Assembly (NCBI RefSeq): GCF_030272615.1
Contig: NC_081414.1
Location: 909,297,009-909,361,008, forward strand
DNA length: 64,000 nucleotides
Source of the DNA: Cryptomeria japonica
Taxonomy: Eukaryota > Streptophyta > Pinopsida > Cupressales > Cupressaceae
Reading direction: 5' to 3'
The notes beneath the pieces are model-generated. The model was given only the letters and a program-made list of their open reading frames with translations. It did no database searches and had not been told where the DNA came from. The position numbers were made by a program, and so were the translations under genes. Positions 9,263 through 21,770 of the stretch are shown here, piece by piece. The stretch's first letter is position 1. Each line of letters starts with the position of its first letter.

Positions 9263-12200
9263 TATTCATCATTATTCATCATCATGGACCTGTATTCCTT
9301 TTCATCAACAAAGGGTGAATCATCATATCTAGACAATTTACAACCTGTCACCATCAGAGTACCAACCGGATTACAATCCTCCATGCCAAAAAATTTCAAC
9401 AATTCCTTTACATACTTACTCTGATAGATAAATATTCCACCATCCAATTGTTGGACTTGCAACCCAATGAAAAACTTAATCTCACCAATAAGAGACATCT
9501 CAAATTCTTTCTTCATCTCCTCAGAAAAATCCATGCATAAATCATCATCACCTCCAAAAATTATATCATCTACAAATACTTCAGCTATCAACACTTTGTC
9601 TCCATCAGTCTTATGATATATGTTATTGTCCTCACTGGTATGCTGGAATCCTATCTTGATTAGGTGTTCATGCAATCTCTCAAACCATGCTCTCGGTGCC
9701 TGCTTCAATCCATATAGTGCCTTATGTAACTTGCAAACCATATCTTTATCCTCAGACAAAAAAATCCATCTAGTTGTTCTATGTACACTTCTTCCTCAAG
9801 GATTCCATTAAGAAAAGAAGATTTAACATCCATCTAGTAGACCTTAAAGCCTTTAAATGCAGCATAAGCAATTAACATTCTTACTTCTTCCAATCTTGCC
9901 ACCGGTGCAAAGGTTTCTCCATAATCTTCTCCTTCTTCTTGTGCATACCCTTTGTATACCAACCTTGCTTTATTCCTCACAACCTTGCCTTCTTCATTCA
10001 ACTTATTTCTAAAGACCCATTTAGTGCCAAACACATTCTTGTCTTCCAGTCTGGGAACAAGTGTCCATGTCTTGTTCTTCTCTATCTGATCCAATTCCTC
10101 ATTCATAGCATTAATCCAATCATCATCCTTCAATGTCTCTCTTACTGTTTTAGGCTCAATAGTAAAAATCAGACAGTCCAATTTTCTGTGATTTTCCTTC
10201 TAGTCTATACACAAGCATTTTTATCTCCAATAATTTGTTCTTTTGAATGATTTATTCTTACATATCTTAGTATTACCAGTTCTGGTGTTGTTCCTTTTGC
10301 TTCATTTTCTTCATCTCTCTATTTATTTGTCGATTGAGCTTCTCTTTTTGCATTTTCTTGCTCATCATTATTTTGTACTTTCAGTTCAATAAACACAAGT
10401 TTTTCTTCATCTTTCTCAAGTTCAAATCTATTGGTCTTATCAAACTTCTTAGAGAGTTCATCTACCTTCACATTTTCACTCTCAATGATCCTTTTTGTTC
10501 TCTTGTTATAACATTTGAAATCCTTACTCTTTGTATAGTAACCAAGAAAAATACCTTCATCACACTTTGCATCAAACTTTTCAATGAAATCATCACATTT
10601 AATGAAACATTTACTCCAAAAAAATTTAAAGTAACTTACATAAGGAGGCTTTCCATGCCATAATTCATAAGGTGTTTTGTTCTTACCTCTGTTAACAAGT
10701 ACCTGGTTCAAAGTGTAAACAACTGTGCTAACTACTTCTCTCCAAAACATTTTTGGTACTTCACCTTGAATCAACATGGATCTAGAAGATTCAACAATTG
10801 TTCTATTCATTCTCTCTACTATCCCATTCTTTTGTGGAGTTCTAGGAGTTGGCATATGCCTCTTGATTTCATGTTCATCACAAAACTTCACAAACTCATC
10901 TGAAGTAAATTCTCCTCCCCAATCAGATCTCAAATATTTCAAATTCTTCCCAGTTTCTATCTCAACTAAAGATTTGAATGATTTGAATTTATTGAATGCC
11001 CCAAAAATTTCTCTTAGAAAAGTTATCCACGTCATCTTGGAAAAATCATCAGTGAAAATCAAGAAATATCTATCACCAAAATAGCTCTTACTCGTCATAG
11101 GACCACAAAGATCAGTATGAACCAAATCTAGAATATTTTCTGAAGAGAAATACCTACTCTTAAAAGATATAGAAGTTATCTTACCCATCTGACAATCCTT
11201 ACATAACACATTATCTAGTTTAACAAGCTAGGGAAAACCTCTCACAATACTTTATTTACTAACCTTTATCAAATTGTCAAAAATCACATGAGAAAACCTC
11301 TCGTTCCATAACCAACTTTCTTCAATCTTTGCCACCAAACAAGTACTCACATTAGTATTCAAATGAAAAAGATTACCTCTTGTCTACTTTCCAGTAGAAA
11401 TCAATTCTCCATTACTTCCAAGAATCCTAGACACACTCCACTTTTAAATTCTAGAAGATATCCCTTATCATTTAATTGACCAACACTCAAAAGGTTATAT
11501 TTTAATCCATCAACCCAAAAGACATCATCTACATTACTTTTTACATTTAATGAAATAGTTCCTTTATCTTTAACCATGCAAGGTGCGTTTTTACCAAACC
11601 TTACCAAACCGCCATCAAATTCTTCAAGAGATAAGAACTTGTTTCTATCATTGCCTATGTGGTGTGAGAAACCACTATCTATTACCCATTCATCACTACT
11701 ATCCATATGAGAGACCAATTCCTTTTCATTAGTCAGATCTTCCTTCACAGCAACAAACACTATCTCCTCATTATCATCATCTTCTGATTCTTCATCAGTC
11801 ACACTTTCATCCACTGCAACATAGCAATGTTTTTGTCATTTTCCTTTAAATTTCTTGAACTTTTATTTTCTATCACCCTTAGGACAATTTGCAGCAATGT
11901 GTCCAATCTTATTGTAGGAAAAAAACTTCAAAGGTGATTTACCTTTATACTTACCAGTGCCTCTTGGAAATCTTTTAGCCAATAGTGCCTCAAGTTCCAT
12001 CAGATGATCTTCATTATCATCCTCGCCTTTGCTACTGCCATGACTAGACCTGTAGTCATGATTGTGACAAATATCCTTTCCTTTCTTAACTCAAATGCAG
12101 TCAACTTTCCAATAAGAGAATCAACTGTAACTTTATCTTTAGAAATAGATCTTAGTTCTTGAATTGCAGAAACTCTAATAGCATATTGTGATAGGAGAGT

Positions 12201-12665
12201 TCTAAGCATTTTACTAACAACAAAATTATCATCAATCATACCTCCAACACTCTTAATACCACCTACAACTTCTTTAATCCTTTGACCATATTGTGCAATG
12301 TTCTCACCATCAACCATTTTCAGATTATCAAATTTTCCTCTTAAACTTTCTTCTTCTGCTCTTTGTACATGTTCATCTCCTCCATAAATCAATTTTAATT
12401 TCTCCCATACCTCAAATGCAGTTTATAATCCATGAACATCTATATACTCAGAATCAGATAAAGCTATTACAATTTCTTCCAAGGTTTGAATGTTTTCTTG
12501 TTCTTTAAGCTCATCTAGTGTCAAGGGGTTCGTAGTAGGAGAAACATACTTATTTATCACATGATTCCAATACTGAGCACCTAATCCTTTAATTTATATC
12601 TTCACCCGATCTTTCCATATCCGATAGTTGTCCTTGGCAAACTTGGGACCCTCCTTCTTCATCAT
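9263..12665 (-). pseudogene. gag-pol of Copia element A, frameshifted, lacks RNase H
   Basis: The gag start codon is at 12665-12663 (MMKKEGPKFAKD), 11 bp from the B insertion point. Gag runs to about 12000. The zinc knuckle near 11885-11927 has lost its first two cysteines (FFSYNKIGH). Protease DSG lies in the 11401-11814 segment, the integrase core at 10319-11209 (DRYFLIFTDDFSK, then a D-W-GGEF motif), RT N-terminus at 9834-10181 and RT palm with FVDD at 9262-9759. These segments fall in at least three frames, so several indels have accumulated. The RT ends abruptly after EYRSM at about 9283, where unrelated sequence begins. It is not functional. Confidence 0.8.
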
Positions 12666-12675
12666 CTTGCTTCAA

Positions 12676-12680
12676 GATCT
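12676..12680. repeat. target site duplication of element B (GATCT), left copy
   Basis: GATCT at 12676-12680 abuts the left LTR edge of B, and the same five bases occur at 19213-19217 just past its right edge. Five bp is the usual size for Copia insertions. Joining the two sides restores a continuous leader of element A. Confidence 0.9.
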
Positions 12681-13745
12681 TGTTAGATCCCAGAGACAAC
12701 TGAGAGGGGGGGGGTGAATCAGTTGTCCAATAAATTCAACCAAAACTAACTTAAACAAAACTTAATGCTTAATACCGGTAAACCAAACTTTATGCTGGTA
12801 AACAGTCTTAACAGTTAATTGCACTACCAGTAAAGATTAATGCATGAAACAGAAAGACAATAACATCCACAACACATAACACAAATATTTGTATGTGGAA
12901 ACCCTATAAGGGGAAAAACCATGGTGGGAAGCCTTACCCACAATCAAATGATACTACTGCAGATAGTATGTGTGTACAATATGGATTTTGCACATGCAGA
13001 AAGGCCAACTGCCTAGAGCTCACTACTCAATCATAAAATAAGAGTCGCACTAACTACAATTGGATGGTTAAATCTAATGATAATGTACTACATAAAATAA
13101 CATCTTCATATGCTGGATTCAGTACTAGTTTAGTTCTGATTGCCTTCACAAGATCCTTCCTTCAACCTTCAAATGATGTTTGTGTGTATAGCTCTTCTTA
13201 TTTTCGCATATACCTTATTGCAATCCTTTTCGTATTCTCTCTCATCAATCTCACAAATGAGATCTTACATTTATACCATAACCTAAGACCAATTTGAATA
13301 GGTTGGCTCACTAAAATATATTACAATAAAATCAATTACAAGTAAATCAATATCTGATGCATGATTTCGGCTCAATGCATTTACAATAATAATAAATCAT
13401 CTCCATAACATGTCGTGCTGATTTGCAATAGATATGCCTATCGGTGCTTATCCTGGACCTATTTGTCGGTAACAACAAATATGCAAACCTGAATAAACAA
13501 TTAACCAAATCACCAAAACCAAGTGATCGAATAATTTCTTCAACATAACCAAGTAGTTTCCAAGTCATTCCAAGTGTCAGTGAATAATATAATCTGTCGG
13601 TGAACCAAATACCGGTGACTGTGCATAAGTCACTGACTTGTCGGTGAACATAACCAAAATCTCCAAGTGCTGATAAGTGTTGACAAGTGATGAAAAGTGT
13701 TGACATCAATGACAAAACCATATCAACATATCCAAAATGCCAACA
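12681..13745 (-). repeat. 3' LTR of element B
   Basis: It begins TGTTAG at 12681 and ends GCCAACA at 13745 on the plus strand, next to a polypurine tract. Near the left end is a run of nine G in gagaggggggggg followed by tgaatcag. Variants of a short ccggt/cggtgaac motif recur about ten times along it. Confidence 0.92.
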
Positions 13746-13990
13746 ATCTCCCCCTTTTGCATTGATGGCAACACAGGATGGAAAAACCATCAAAGTGCCA
13801 AAACAGAAATGCCAAAAACCAAAAACCAACAATCTCCCAAAGAGATCATTAACCAAAAATAAAAAATACATAATATTTCTCCCCAAAGAAAAAGATAATG
13901 TGTTATTCCATATCAATCTCTCCCCCTTTGACATCAAATGACAAAGCAATACAAAATACCAACTTATTATACCAACTACTCCCCCTGAGA
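13746..13990 (-). promoter_or_regulatory. polypurine tract plus several PPT-like copies
   Basis: The tract next to the LTR reads AAAAGGGGGAGAT on the minus strand (13758-13746). Further ctccccc or ctcccc stretches at about 13829, 13880, 13918 and 13980 give four more purine-rich tracts on the minus strand before the coding end at 14066. Multiple PPTs are a known trait of Sireviruses. Confidence 0.75.
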
Positions 13991-14065
13991 AGTAGCTCTC
14001 CCCATCAAAGCCGAAATAAAATATTTTTCTGTTAATTTTGTCGATTGATGACAAACATCAATTGT

Positions 14066-17000
14066 CTAAGTCTCTACCGGTGGGGGTAGGACTCCAAGTT
14101 TCTCTCTGAATTACTCAAATGTTTCCTTAGGAAAATGATTTGTAAAAATAACTGCAATCTGCTCTTTAGTATTCACATAAACCAATTTCACTTCTTTTTC
14201 TTCGACATCTCCTTTAGAAAATTGGATTTGATAGAAACATGTTTAGTCTTAGAGTGAAATACCGGGTTCTTTGATATATCAATTGCTGCCATATTATCAT
14301 AGTAGATAGTTATAAGTTCCTTGCATTTTACCTTTATGTCCTTCAACATTTTTTTGATCCATAATTCCTGTGCACAATTAGTTGTTGCTGCAACATATTC
14401 TAATTTTGTTGTTAATAGACTTGTACAACTCTGTTTCTTGCTCAACCATGAAATTAGTTTGTTGCCAAGAAAAAATGCTGTCAGTGGTGCTTTTTCTGTC
14501 ATCCACATCTCCTGCCCAATTTGCATCTGTGTATGCACATAAGTCAAAATTTTCATCTCTAGGATATCATAAACCAAGATTTGTAGTGCCTTGTAGGTAC
14601 CGGAAAATCCTTTTCACTACTGATTCATGATTTTCTTTAGGATTACTTTGAAATCTTGAAACAATACATATTGCATTCATAATATCAGGTCTTGTTTGTG
14701 TCAAATACAGTAAACCTCCTATCATAGACTTGTATCTATTTGGATTAACAGGTGTAGATTCATCCATCAAAGATAGTTTATCAGTTGTAGTCATAGGTGT
14801 GCTTACCGGTTTATAGTTTTCCATGCCAAATTTCTTTAGTAATTCCTTCAAGTACTTAGATTGACATAGGAATATACTTTTATCAGTCTGTGAAATCTGC
14901 AATCCTAAAAAGAATTTTATCTCTCCAATCATAGACATGTCGAATTCTTGTTGCATTTTGTTAGAAAAGTCTTTACACAAACCATCTTCTCCTCCAAAGA
15001 TTATATCATCAACAAAAACTTCAATAACCAAGATGTCATCATTAGTCACTTTGTAGTATAGATTGTTGTCAGCATTACCTTTAGTGTAACCAAGATTTAA
15101 AAGATATTTGTCCAATCTAGCATACCAAGCTCTAGGAGCTTGTTTCAATCCATATAAAGCTTTCCTTAACCTGCAAACCATGTCTTTGTTATCTATCAAA
15201 TAAGATCGATCAAGTTGTTCAATATAAACTTCTTCTTCAAGATCTTCATTTAGAAATGCACATTTAACATTCATTTGATATACTTTATAGTTCTTGTGTG
15301 CTGCAAAAGCCAATAAAAGTCTGACTACCTCAATTCTAGCTACCGGTGCACAAGTTTCATTGTAATCAATTCCTTCTTTCTATGAATATCCTTTACACAC
15401 TAATCTTGCTTTGTTTCTGATTACCATGCCATCTTCATTAAGTTTATTCCTGAAAACCCATTTAGTTCCAATTACATTTTTGTCTTTAGGTCGGGGAACT
15501 AATGACCAACTGTTATTCCTTTCAATTTGCTCCCATTCATCTTCCATAGCTCTAATCCAATATTTATCTTCACATGCCTCATTAATTGATGTAGGTTCAA
15601 TTTGAGAAATAAGACATACCTCCTCATTTGTCAATCTTCCTCTAGTCATAACTCCTTGAAATTTGTTTCCAATTATCTGATCTTCAGAATGATTCAATCT
15701 TACACATCGGGGTGTTTTTACTTGTTGTTGTTCTTTAGTGACAATTGAATCGCCAGATGATGTCGGTGTCACTGGATCACCATTTTGAACCGGTGTATTC
15801 ACAGTAGGTTCATTTGTGATTATCTCTATTGTCGGTTCAAAGTCTCTGTACCTTGAATTTCCTCTAAACTATTCATCAATCTTCACATTTGCACTCTCAA
15901 CAATTTTCTGCAATCTCTTCCTAAAACATCTATATGCCTTGCTCTTAGATGAATAACCAAGAAATATTCCTTCATCACTTCTAGGATCAAATTTTCCAAT
16001 ATACTCGTCTCTTCTAATATAGCATTTACTTCCAAATATTCTGAAATATTTAAAAGTAGGAGTATTACCAAACCATAGTTCATGTGGGGTCTTACCGGTT
16101 TCACCTCTGATGTGGACTCTGTTGAATGTATAAACAACTATATTGACTGCTTCTCTCCAATATATATAAGGTAGATTTGCTTCAGATATCATACTTCTGG
16201 CTGCATCCAAGATAGTTTTTCTTTTCTTTTCCACAACTCCATTCTACTAGGGTGTCCAGGGTGCTGATAACTGTCTTTTGACCCCATTCACTTCACAGAA
16301 TGTATTAAATTTCTTAGATGTGAATTAACCTCCTTGATTTGATCTGAAACATTTGATTTTCTTGTCGGTTTCATTTTCTACCATCACCTTGAATAGTTTG
16401 AATTTCCCAAATGCTTCAATTTTTCTATGAGAAAAGTAACCCAACACATTCTAGAATAGTCATCAATGATTAGCATAAAATATCGATCTCCTTGTATACT
16501 TCTAGTTCTTGCTGGACCACATAAATCAGTATGAATTAAATCAAGAACATTGTTAGACTTCTTTGGAATACTCTTGAAAGTTTCTTTGACTTGCTTTCCA
16601 AATTGACATTCCTTACATACCTGATTGTGAGGTTTAACAATCTTAGGTAAATCTCTTACCGCCTTAGTAGTACTGATTTTCACAATGCAATCAAAATTTA
16701 CATGACAAAGTCTCTTATGCCATAACCAACTTTCATCAATGTGTGCAATCAAACATGTTTTCTCATTGTTGTTCAAATGAAAGATTTTACCTCTAGTCTG
16801 ATTACCGGTTGCAATTTCCAAACTAGTTCTGTTTAAGATTTTGCATTTACCATTCTTGAATTGTAACTGAAATCCTTTCTCAACTAATTGACCAACACTA
16901 AAAGATTATGCTTCAAACCTTCAACATAGTAAACATTATCAGTATTGTGTTTACCATCAAAAGTTATAGTGCCTTTTCCTTTAATAAAACAAGCTTTATC

Positions 17001-18110
17001 ATCTCCAAATCTTACTAGACCTCCATTGTAATCCTGAAAGGTTAAGAATTTACTCTTATCACCAGTCATATGATGTGAACACCCTGAATCAATAATCCAT
17101 TCATCCTCATCTTCAACTTTAGCTGCCAGGGACTGCTATACTAGTTGAACAATAGGTGTCGGTTGATCTTCTATTATAGCAACACAAGCCCATCCATTGT
17201 CTATTGGATCCTCATTGGAATCATCAGTAACTCCTTCATCAGCATAATAACAAGATTTGTCTCTATTCTTCTTAAACTTGTATTTCTGATAATCAGGGTT
17301 AGGCTTATATGTTCTTTTAGCTTCTTCTCTTAATCTTGCATGTCTATCAGGGCATCTAGAAGCCATATGACCAATCTTATTACAGTTAAAACATTTAAAG
17401 GGTGTTTTACCTTCATACTTACTTCCAATTGGACCTTTAGGCATTTTCCTTGCAAATAGTGCTTCAAGTTCTTCAAGTTCTTCATTTTCTCTCCTGCTTT
17501 CTTCAAGTTATCTAGCATAGAAGGCTTTCCAATCAGATTTATCAGATGATGATGATGCTGCAGTTGATGATGATGCCTTGAAAGCTAGATCTGTCTTGAT
17601 AGTAGTAACAGGACCAAATTCCTCAAGCTCAAAAGCTGAAATTGTTCCAACCAAGGTGTCTCTAGATACTGATGCATTAGGCATTGTTCTCAATTCATTT
17701 ATAGTAGTAACTTTCATTTTATATACCGATGGAAAAGATCTTAAAACTTTAGAAACAATCTCATCTTCACTTAAGGTTCCTCCACAAAATTGTATACCCA
17801 AAACAATTTCATTTACTCTTTCCATAAAAGAAGAAATTATTTCTTCTTCCATTTTCAGATTTTCATACATGACCTAGAAGCATTCAATTTTTGCAATTTT
17901 GACTATGGAATCTCCTTCATTGAATGTTTCCAGTTTGTCCCAAATAGCTTTAGTAGTAGATCTATCTAACAATGCACTCAAAAGTGCTTCTCTTGCTTTG
18001 CAATCATTTCCCAAATAGCTTTGTCATATGCCATAGTTAGTCCCATCAAGTTTCAGACTGTCCTTCCTGAAATAGCTAGAAGACATTGGATCTCCTCAAG
18101 CTGTTAAACT
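14066..18110 (-). pseudogene. gag-pol of Copia element B, with stops and frameshifts
   Basis: Gag starts near 18110 and runs to about 17508, with a CX2CX4HX4C knuckle in 17136-17444 (CFNCNKIGHMASRC). The protease and pre-integrase region is at about 16884-17069. Integrase His-Cys and core segments lie at 16384-16821, but the second catalytic block (16250-16380) contains stops. The integrase end is at 15869-16234. RT is at 14567-15802 with FVDDIIFGG and MSMIGEIKFFLGLQ. RNase H is at 14188-14577 (frameshifted, FFLGNKLISWLSKKQSC), ending at a TAG at 14066-14068. Segments occupy more than one frame. The order and motifs are those of Sirevirus-like Copia; the copy is not functional. Confidence 0.85.
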
Positions 18111-18129
18111 TATACAAAAAGAGGACTAG

Positions 18130-18141
18130 GCTCTGATACCA
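18130..18141 (-). promoter_or_regulatory. primer binding site of element B (initiator Met tRNA type)
   Basis: The minus strand reads TGGTATCAGAGC, the common plant Copia site complementary to the 3' end of initiator methionine tRNA. It is two bases from the LTR edge at 18144. Confidence 0.92.
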
Positions 18142-18143
18142 AT

Positions 18144-19212
18144 TGTTTGATCCCAGAGACAACTGAGAGGGGGGGGGGGGGTGAATCAGTTGTCCAATAA
18201 ATTCAACCAAAATTAACTTAACCAAAACTTAATGCTTAATACCGGTAAACCAAACTTTATGCCAGTAGACAATCTTAACAGTTAATTGCAGTATTGGTAA
18301 AGATTAATGCATGAAATAGAAAGGCAATAACATCCACAACACATAACACAAATATTTGTACGTGGAAACCCTGTAAGGGGAAAAACCACGGTGGGAAGCC
18401 TTACCCACAATCAAATGATACTACTACAAATAGTATGTGTGTACAATATGGATTCTGCACATGCAGAAAGGCCAGCTGCCTAGAGCTCACTGCTCAACCA
18501 CAAAATGAGAGTCACATTGACTACAATTGGATGGTTAAATCCAATGATAATGTACTTCATAACATAGCATCTTCATATGTTGGATTCAGTACCGGTTTAG
18601 TTATGATTGCCTTCACAAGATCCTTCCTTCAACCTTCAAATGATGTCTGCGTGTATAGCTTTGCTTATTTTTGCATATACCTTATTGCAATCCTTTTCGC
18701 ATTCTCTCTCATCAATCTCACAATTGAGATCTTACATTTATACCATAACCTAAGACCAATTTGAATAGGTTGGCTCACTAAAAGATATTACAATAAAATC
18801 AATTACAAGTAAATCAATATCCAATGCATGATGTCGGCTCAATGCATTTACAATAATAATAAATCATCTCCATAACGTGTCGTGCTGATCTAGAATAGAT
18901 ATGCCTGCTGGTGCTCATCCTGGACCTATTTGCTGGTAACAGCAAATATGCAAACCCGAATAAATAATTAACCAAATTGCCAAAACCAAGTGATCGAATA
19001 ATGTCTTCGACATAACCAAGTAGTTTCCAAGTCATTCCAAGTGTCGGTGAACAATATAATCTGCCAATGAACCAAATACCGGTGACTGTGTATAAGTCAC
19101 TGACTTGCCGGTGAACATAACCAAAATCTCCAAGTGTTGATAAGTGTTGACAAGCGATGACAAGTGTTGACATCAATGGAAAAACCATATCAACATATCC
19201 AAAATGCTAACA
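18144..19212 (-). repeat. 5' LTR of element B
   Basis: It is the partner of 12681-13745, beginning TGTTTGATCCC and ending GCTAACA. The G run has grown to about 13 here against nine in the other LTR. The GATCT target duplication follows at 19213-19217. Confidence 0.92.
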
Positions 19213-19258
19213 GATCTTTCTCTCAATCTGTTAAGCTTTATGCACACAGAGGACCAAT

Positions 19259-19270
19259 GCTCTGATACCA
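19259..19270 (-). promoter_or_regulatory. primer binding site of element A (initiator Met tRNA type)
   Basis: The minus strand reads TGGTATCAGAGC, two bases from the LTR that starts at 19273. Together with the gag start at 12665 it frames the element A leader that B has split. Confidence 0.9.
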
Positions 19271-19272
19271 AT

Positions 19273-20768
19273 TGTCAATCTTAGAGGATCCGGTTAATAC
19301 TGAGATGGGCGATGAATTAGTATTAACAATAATTTAAAACTTAAAACTTGAACTTACAAAACTTTACCAAATCAATCATAAACCTGTAATAAACTCTTTA
19401 CCATTATCGTTAATCACCGATAACAAACTGTTAAACTAGTTTATCAGAACTACTCATTAAGTGTTCATCAACATGCAAAAACCTAAAAGTAAACCATAAT
19501 AGCACACAGAAACATTCACCAAATGAACATCATGTTTTTCACGTGGAAACCCAAATAGGGAAAAATCATGGTGGGAATTGGTACCCACAAAAATTGTGCA
19601 CTCATTTAGAATGCACCTTGTTAGGAGCCTAGCCTAGTTAGAAGCTTACAAAGATGCCCCGTTAGGAGAAGACCCTGTTAGGAGCCACCTAGTAAAGGGA
19701 TTTAGATTATGAGCCCTGTTAGGAGATTTGACCTGTTAGGATCAACCTTGCAAGAGGTTTTAACTCAGATGTTGAGCTACCTGGTTAAGGGATTTACAAT
19801 GTATTACTTGTTAGGACCTACCCGGTTAAGGGATTTTACTACTGTAACTATTAGGATAACAACAATGAATGATCTGGGTATAATACTCAACTACTTTCTT
19901 TGATCAAATCCAATTTTTGTCCAAATTTACTACACAGAGCAGATCCCATACTCTAGTTTGGCTTCACACTATTCTCAAAACCACTGACACAACAAACATC
20001 AACTGTACCGACCTAAATAACCTTTACAACTTAGTCGGATACAGAACCCTAAGACTTATAACATAGATCATCATAGATCTTTACAACTCATTATAGATCA
20101 TCATTGATCATGATATGGATCATTACAATCAATTACAATCATTGAATGATCACCACATCTTGATCTGATACAAATTCAAACCTCTAGAACACTCCGCTAA
20201 GCACTTCAAACATTCCCAAGAAATTCGCTCTTCAAACACACCAAAACATCATTCAAACACTTCATGCGGTTTGTGCCACATCACCTTCAACATTTGACCT
20301 TGATGTAGATCACCGCCAAACCAAAAATCATTACCGGTCCTTAAACCCTTCTTAAACTCTAGAAAAAATACAATAGAAATCATAACCATGATTTTCGATA
20401 ACCAAAAGATGATGTGGTTTCGGTCAGATACATATTACAATGATAAAAACTCATATGCCAAATCGCAACACTTCAATCATCACCAATTGCCAGATCTAAT
20501 CAAAACATTTCCTCATTTACAGGTTAAGGTCCTAATTCCTAGTTTACTATCTTCAATACTGGTAAGGCGTTTCCAGTAGACCAAAAAGACTTAGATGACA
20601 AAATATAACATAGTAAGAATCAGTTGCCATCAATTACAACACAAATAACTAATCAAAGTCATCCAATCATGCAATCTCAATCTCTTCATCACAATGTCAT
20701 CACAAACACTCCTTTATCGGTTCAGTCATCATTCGTCATCTGCATTAGTTATGCCAATCATGCCAACA
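19273..20768 (-). repeat. 5' LTR of element A
   Basis: It begins TGTCAATCTTAGAGG next to the primer binding site and ends CATGCCAACA at 20768, about 1.5 kb. Between 19600 and 19870 it has about eight copies of a gttagga-type motif and three of ggttaaggga or a variant. It also has cacgtggaaaccc, typical of this LTR family. The sequence after 20768 (aagtt) would be the target duplication, but no second LTR is available to confirm it. Confidence 0.75.
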
Positions 20769-21420
20769 AAGTTAAATTGAGGTTCATTATAGTCCTCTAT
20801 CCCTTACTCTAATTTCTATCCACCATAAGCTCTATTTTTTAGCAAAGTCTTACTATAATTCTCATGACAGATTTGTTCTTGTGAACTACTACTCGTGAAA
20901 CATGGGTTAATGAGTTTGACTCAAAAACTACACAGTTGAACCCTGATACCATATCATACATTGTCTTTCCTATCATAGCTTGGAATAGGAAGCCTACTTG
21001 GTGAGAGGATATCTTTCACAAATTCACTATAAATATTATGATAAGAAAGAATAACCACAAGTTGATAGTAACAATTCTACTACATAATCTATAAGTCACT
21101 TGTTCACCAACACACTTTCCTTTAAGACCAACATGTGATCATGATGGTCACTTGTGTTAACACTTTCATTAGGAAAACAATGCGAAAGAAAAATTTGCAT
21201 CCAATGCATCCCTAGGTCAAAACCGCAAGAATATAAATTTGGACATCAACACCCACCACTACCATTGCATGAAAGACAAATAAAACCTTAATATTTCTAG
21301 GAAGCTTTGATAATCTTAAATGACATACGAATCATCCACACCTGATGTGAACTTGAAGTAGGCCTATACCTAGCATGAACATGAAGTGACATAAAGTATG
21401 GGACTCTTTGGCTACCCGAC
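20769..21420. other. spacer, no gene seen
   Basis: AT-rich sequence with only short chance ORFs. I see no LTR, RT motif or exon-like structure. Confidence 0.6.
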
Positions 21421-21770
21421 ATGAACATGAAGTGCGGGCCTCCTTCACTTAGTGAGGGCTTGGAGGAGTGTAACTTGTAGACTACATTGGGCAATCAAAG
21501 CCATATAATCAGATTTTAAACTTCACGGAGGACAATCTATGAACATGAAGTACAAGCCTCTTTGGCTTTGTGGGGGCTTGGAGGAGTGTAACTTATAGAC
21601 TACATTGGCTAATAAAAGCCATATAACCAAATTTGAAACTTCATGGAGGATGATATGAACATGAAGTTCATGCCTCTTTGGCTTTGTGAGGGCTTGGGGG
21701 AATGGCTTGGAGGAGTGTACAGGTCATCTTGTGAGGAGTGTAACTTGTAGACCGCATTGTGCAATCAAAG
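21421..21770. repeat. tandem repeat, about 117-bp unit, three copies
   Basis: Units start with atgaacatgaagt at 21421, 21539 and 21655. Each continues with a cctctttggcttt-like stretch, ggcttggaggagtgtaactt and an actacattgg-like block. The third copy is disrupted and followed to about 21900 by scrambled shorter pieces (ggaggagtgtacaag, cctctttggcttt). No coding meaning is evident. Confidence 0.85.

Larger units (their letters stand above)
12681..19212 (-). mobile_element. Copia element B (Sirevirus-like), complete with two LTRs and TSD
   Basis: Two LTRs of about 1.07 kb (12681-13745 and 18144-19212) flank an internal region with primer binding site, gag, protease, integrase, reverse transcriptase, RNase H and several polypurine tracts, all on the minus strand. 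Edges are TG...CA and the 5-bp duplication is exact. The two LTRs differ at several per cent of sites by eye (about 35 mismatches in the first 470 bp), mostly transitions, so the insertion is not recent. It lies in the leader of element A. Confidence 0.92.
9263..20768 (-). mobile_element. Copia element A (Sirevirus-like), truncated, interrupted by element B
   Basis: Reading the minus strand: LTR (20768-19273), primer binding site (19270-19259), leader (to 19213), then element B (19212-12681), then the rest of the leader and gag-pol from 12665 down to about 9283, where the reverse transcriptase breaks off. The RNase H and 3' LTR of A are missing from the window. RT and integrase motifs are closest in style to Sirevirus Copia (MSLIGEIKFFIGLQ, FVDDIIFGG). 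Several frameshifts and stops make it an old copy. It is the host for both B and the LTR fragment at 8595-9262, so it is the oldest of the four. Confidence 0.75.

Noticed and set aside
13347..14054. 235-codon open frame on the minus strand
   Set aside because: It runs from the 3' untranslated part of element B through the PPT into its LTR, has no motif and is a chance frame.
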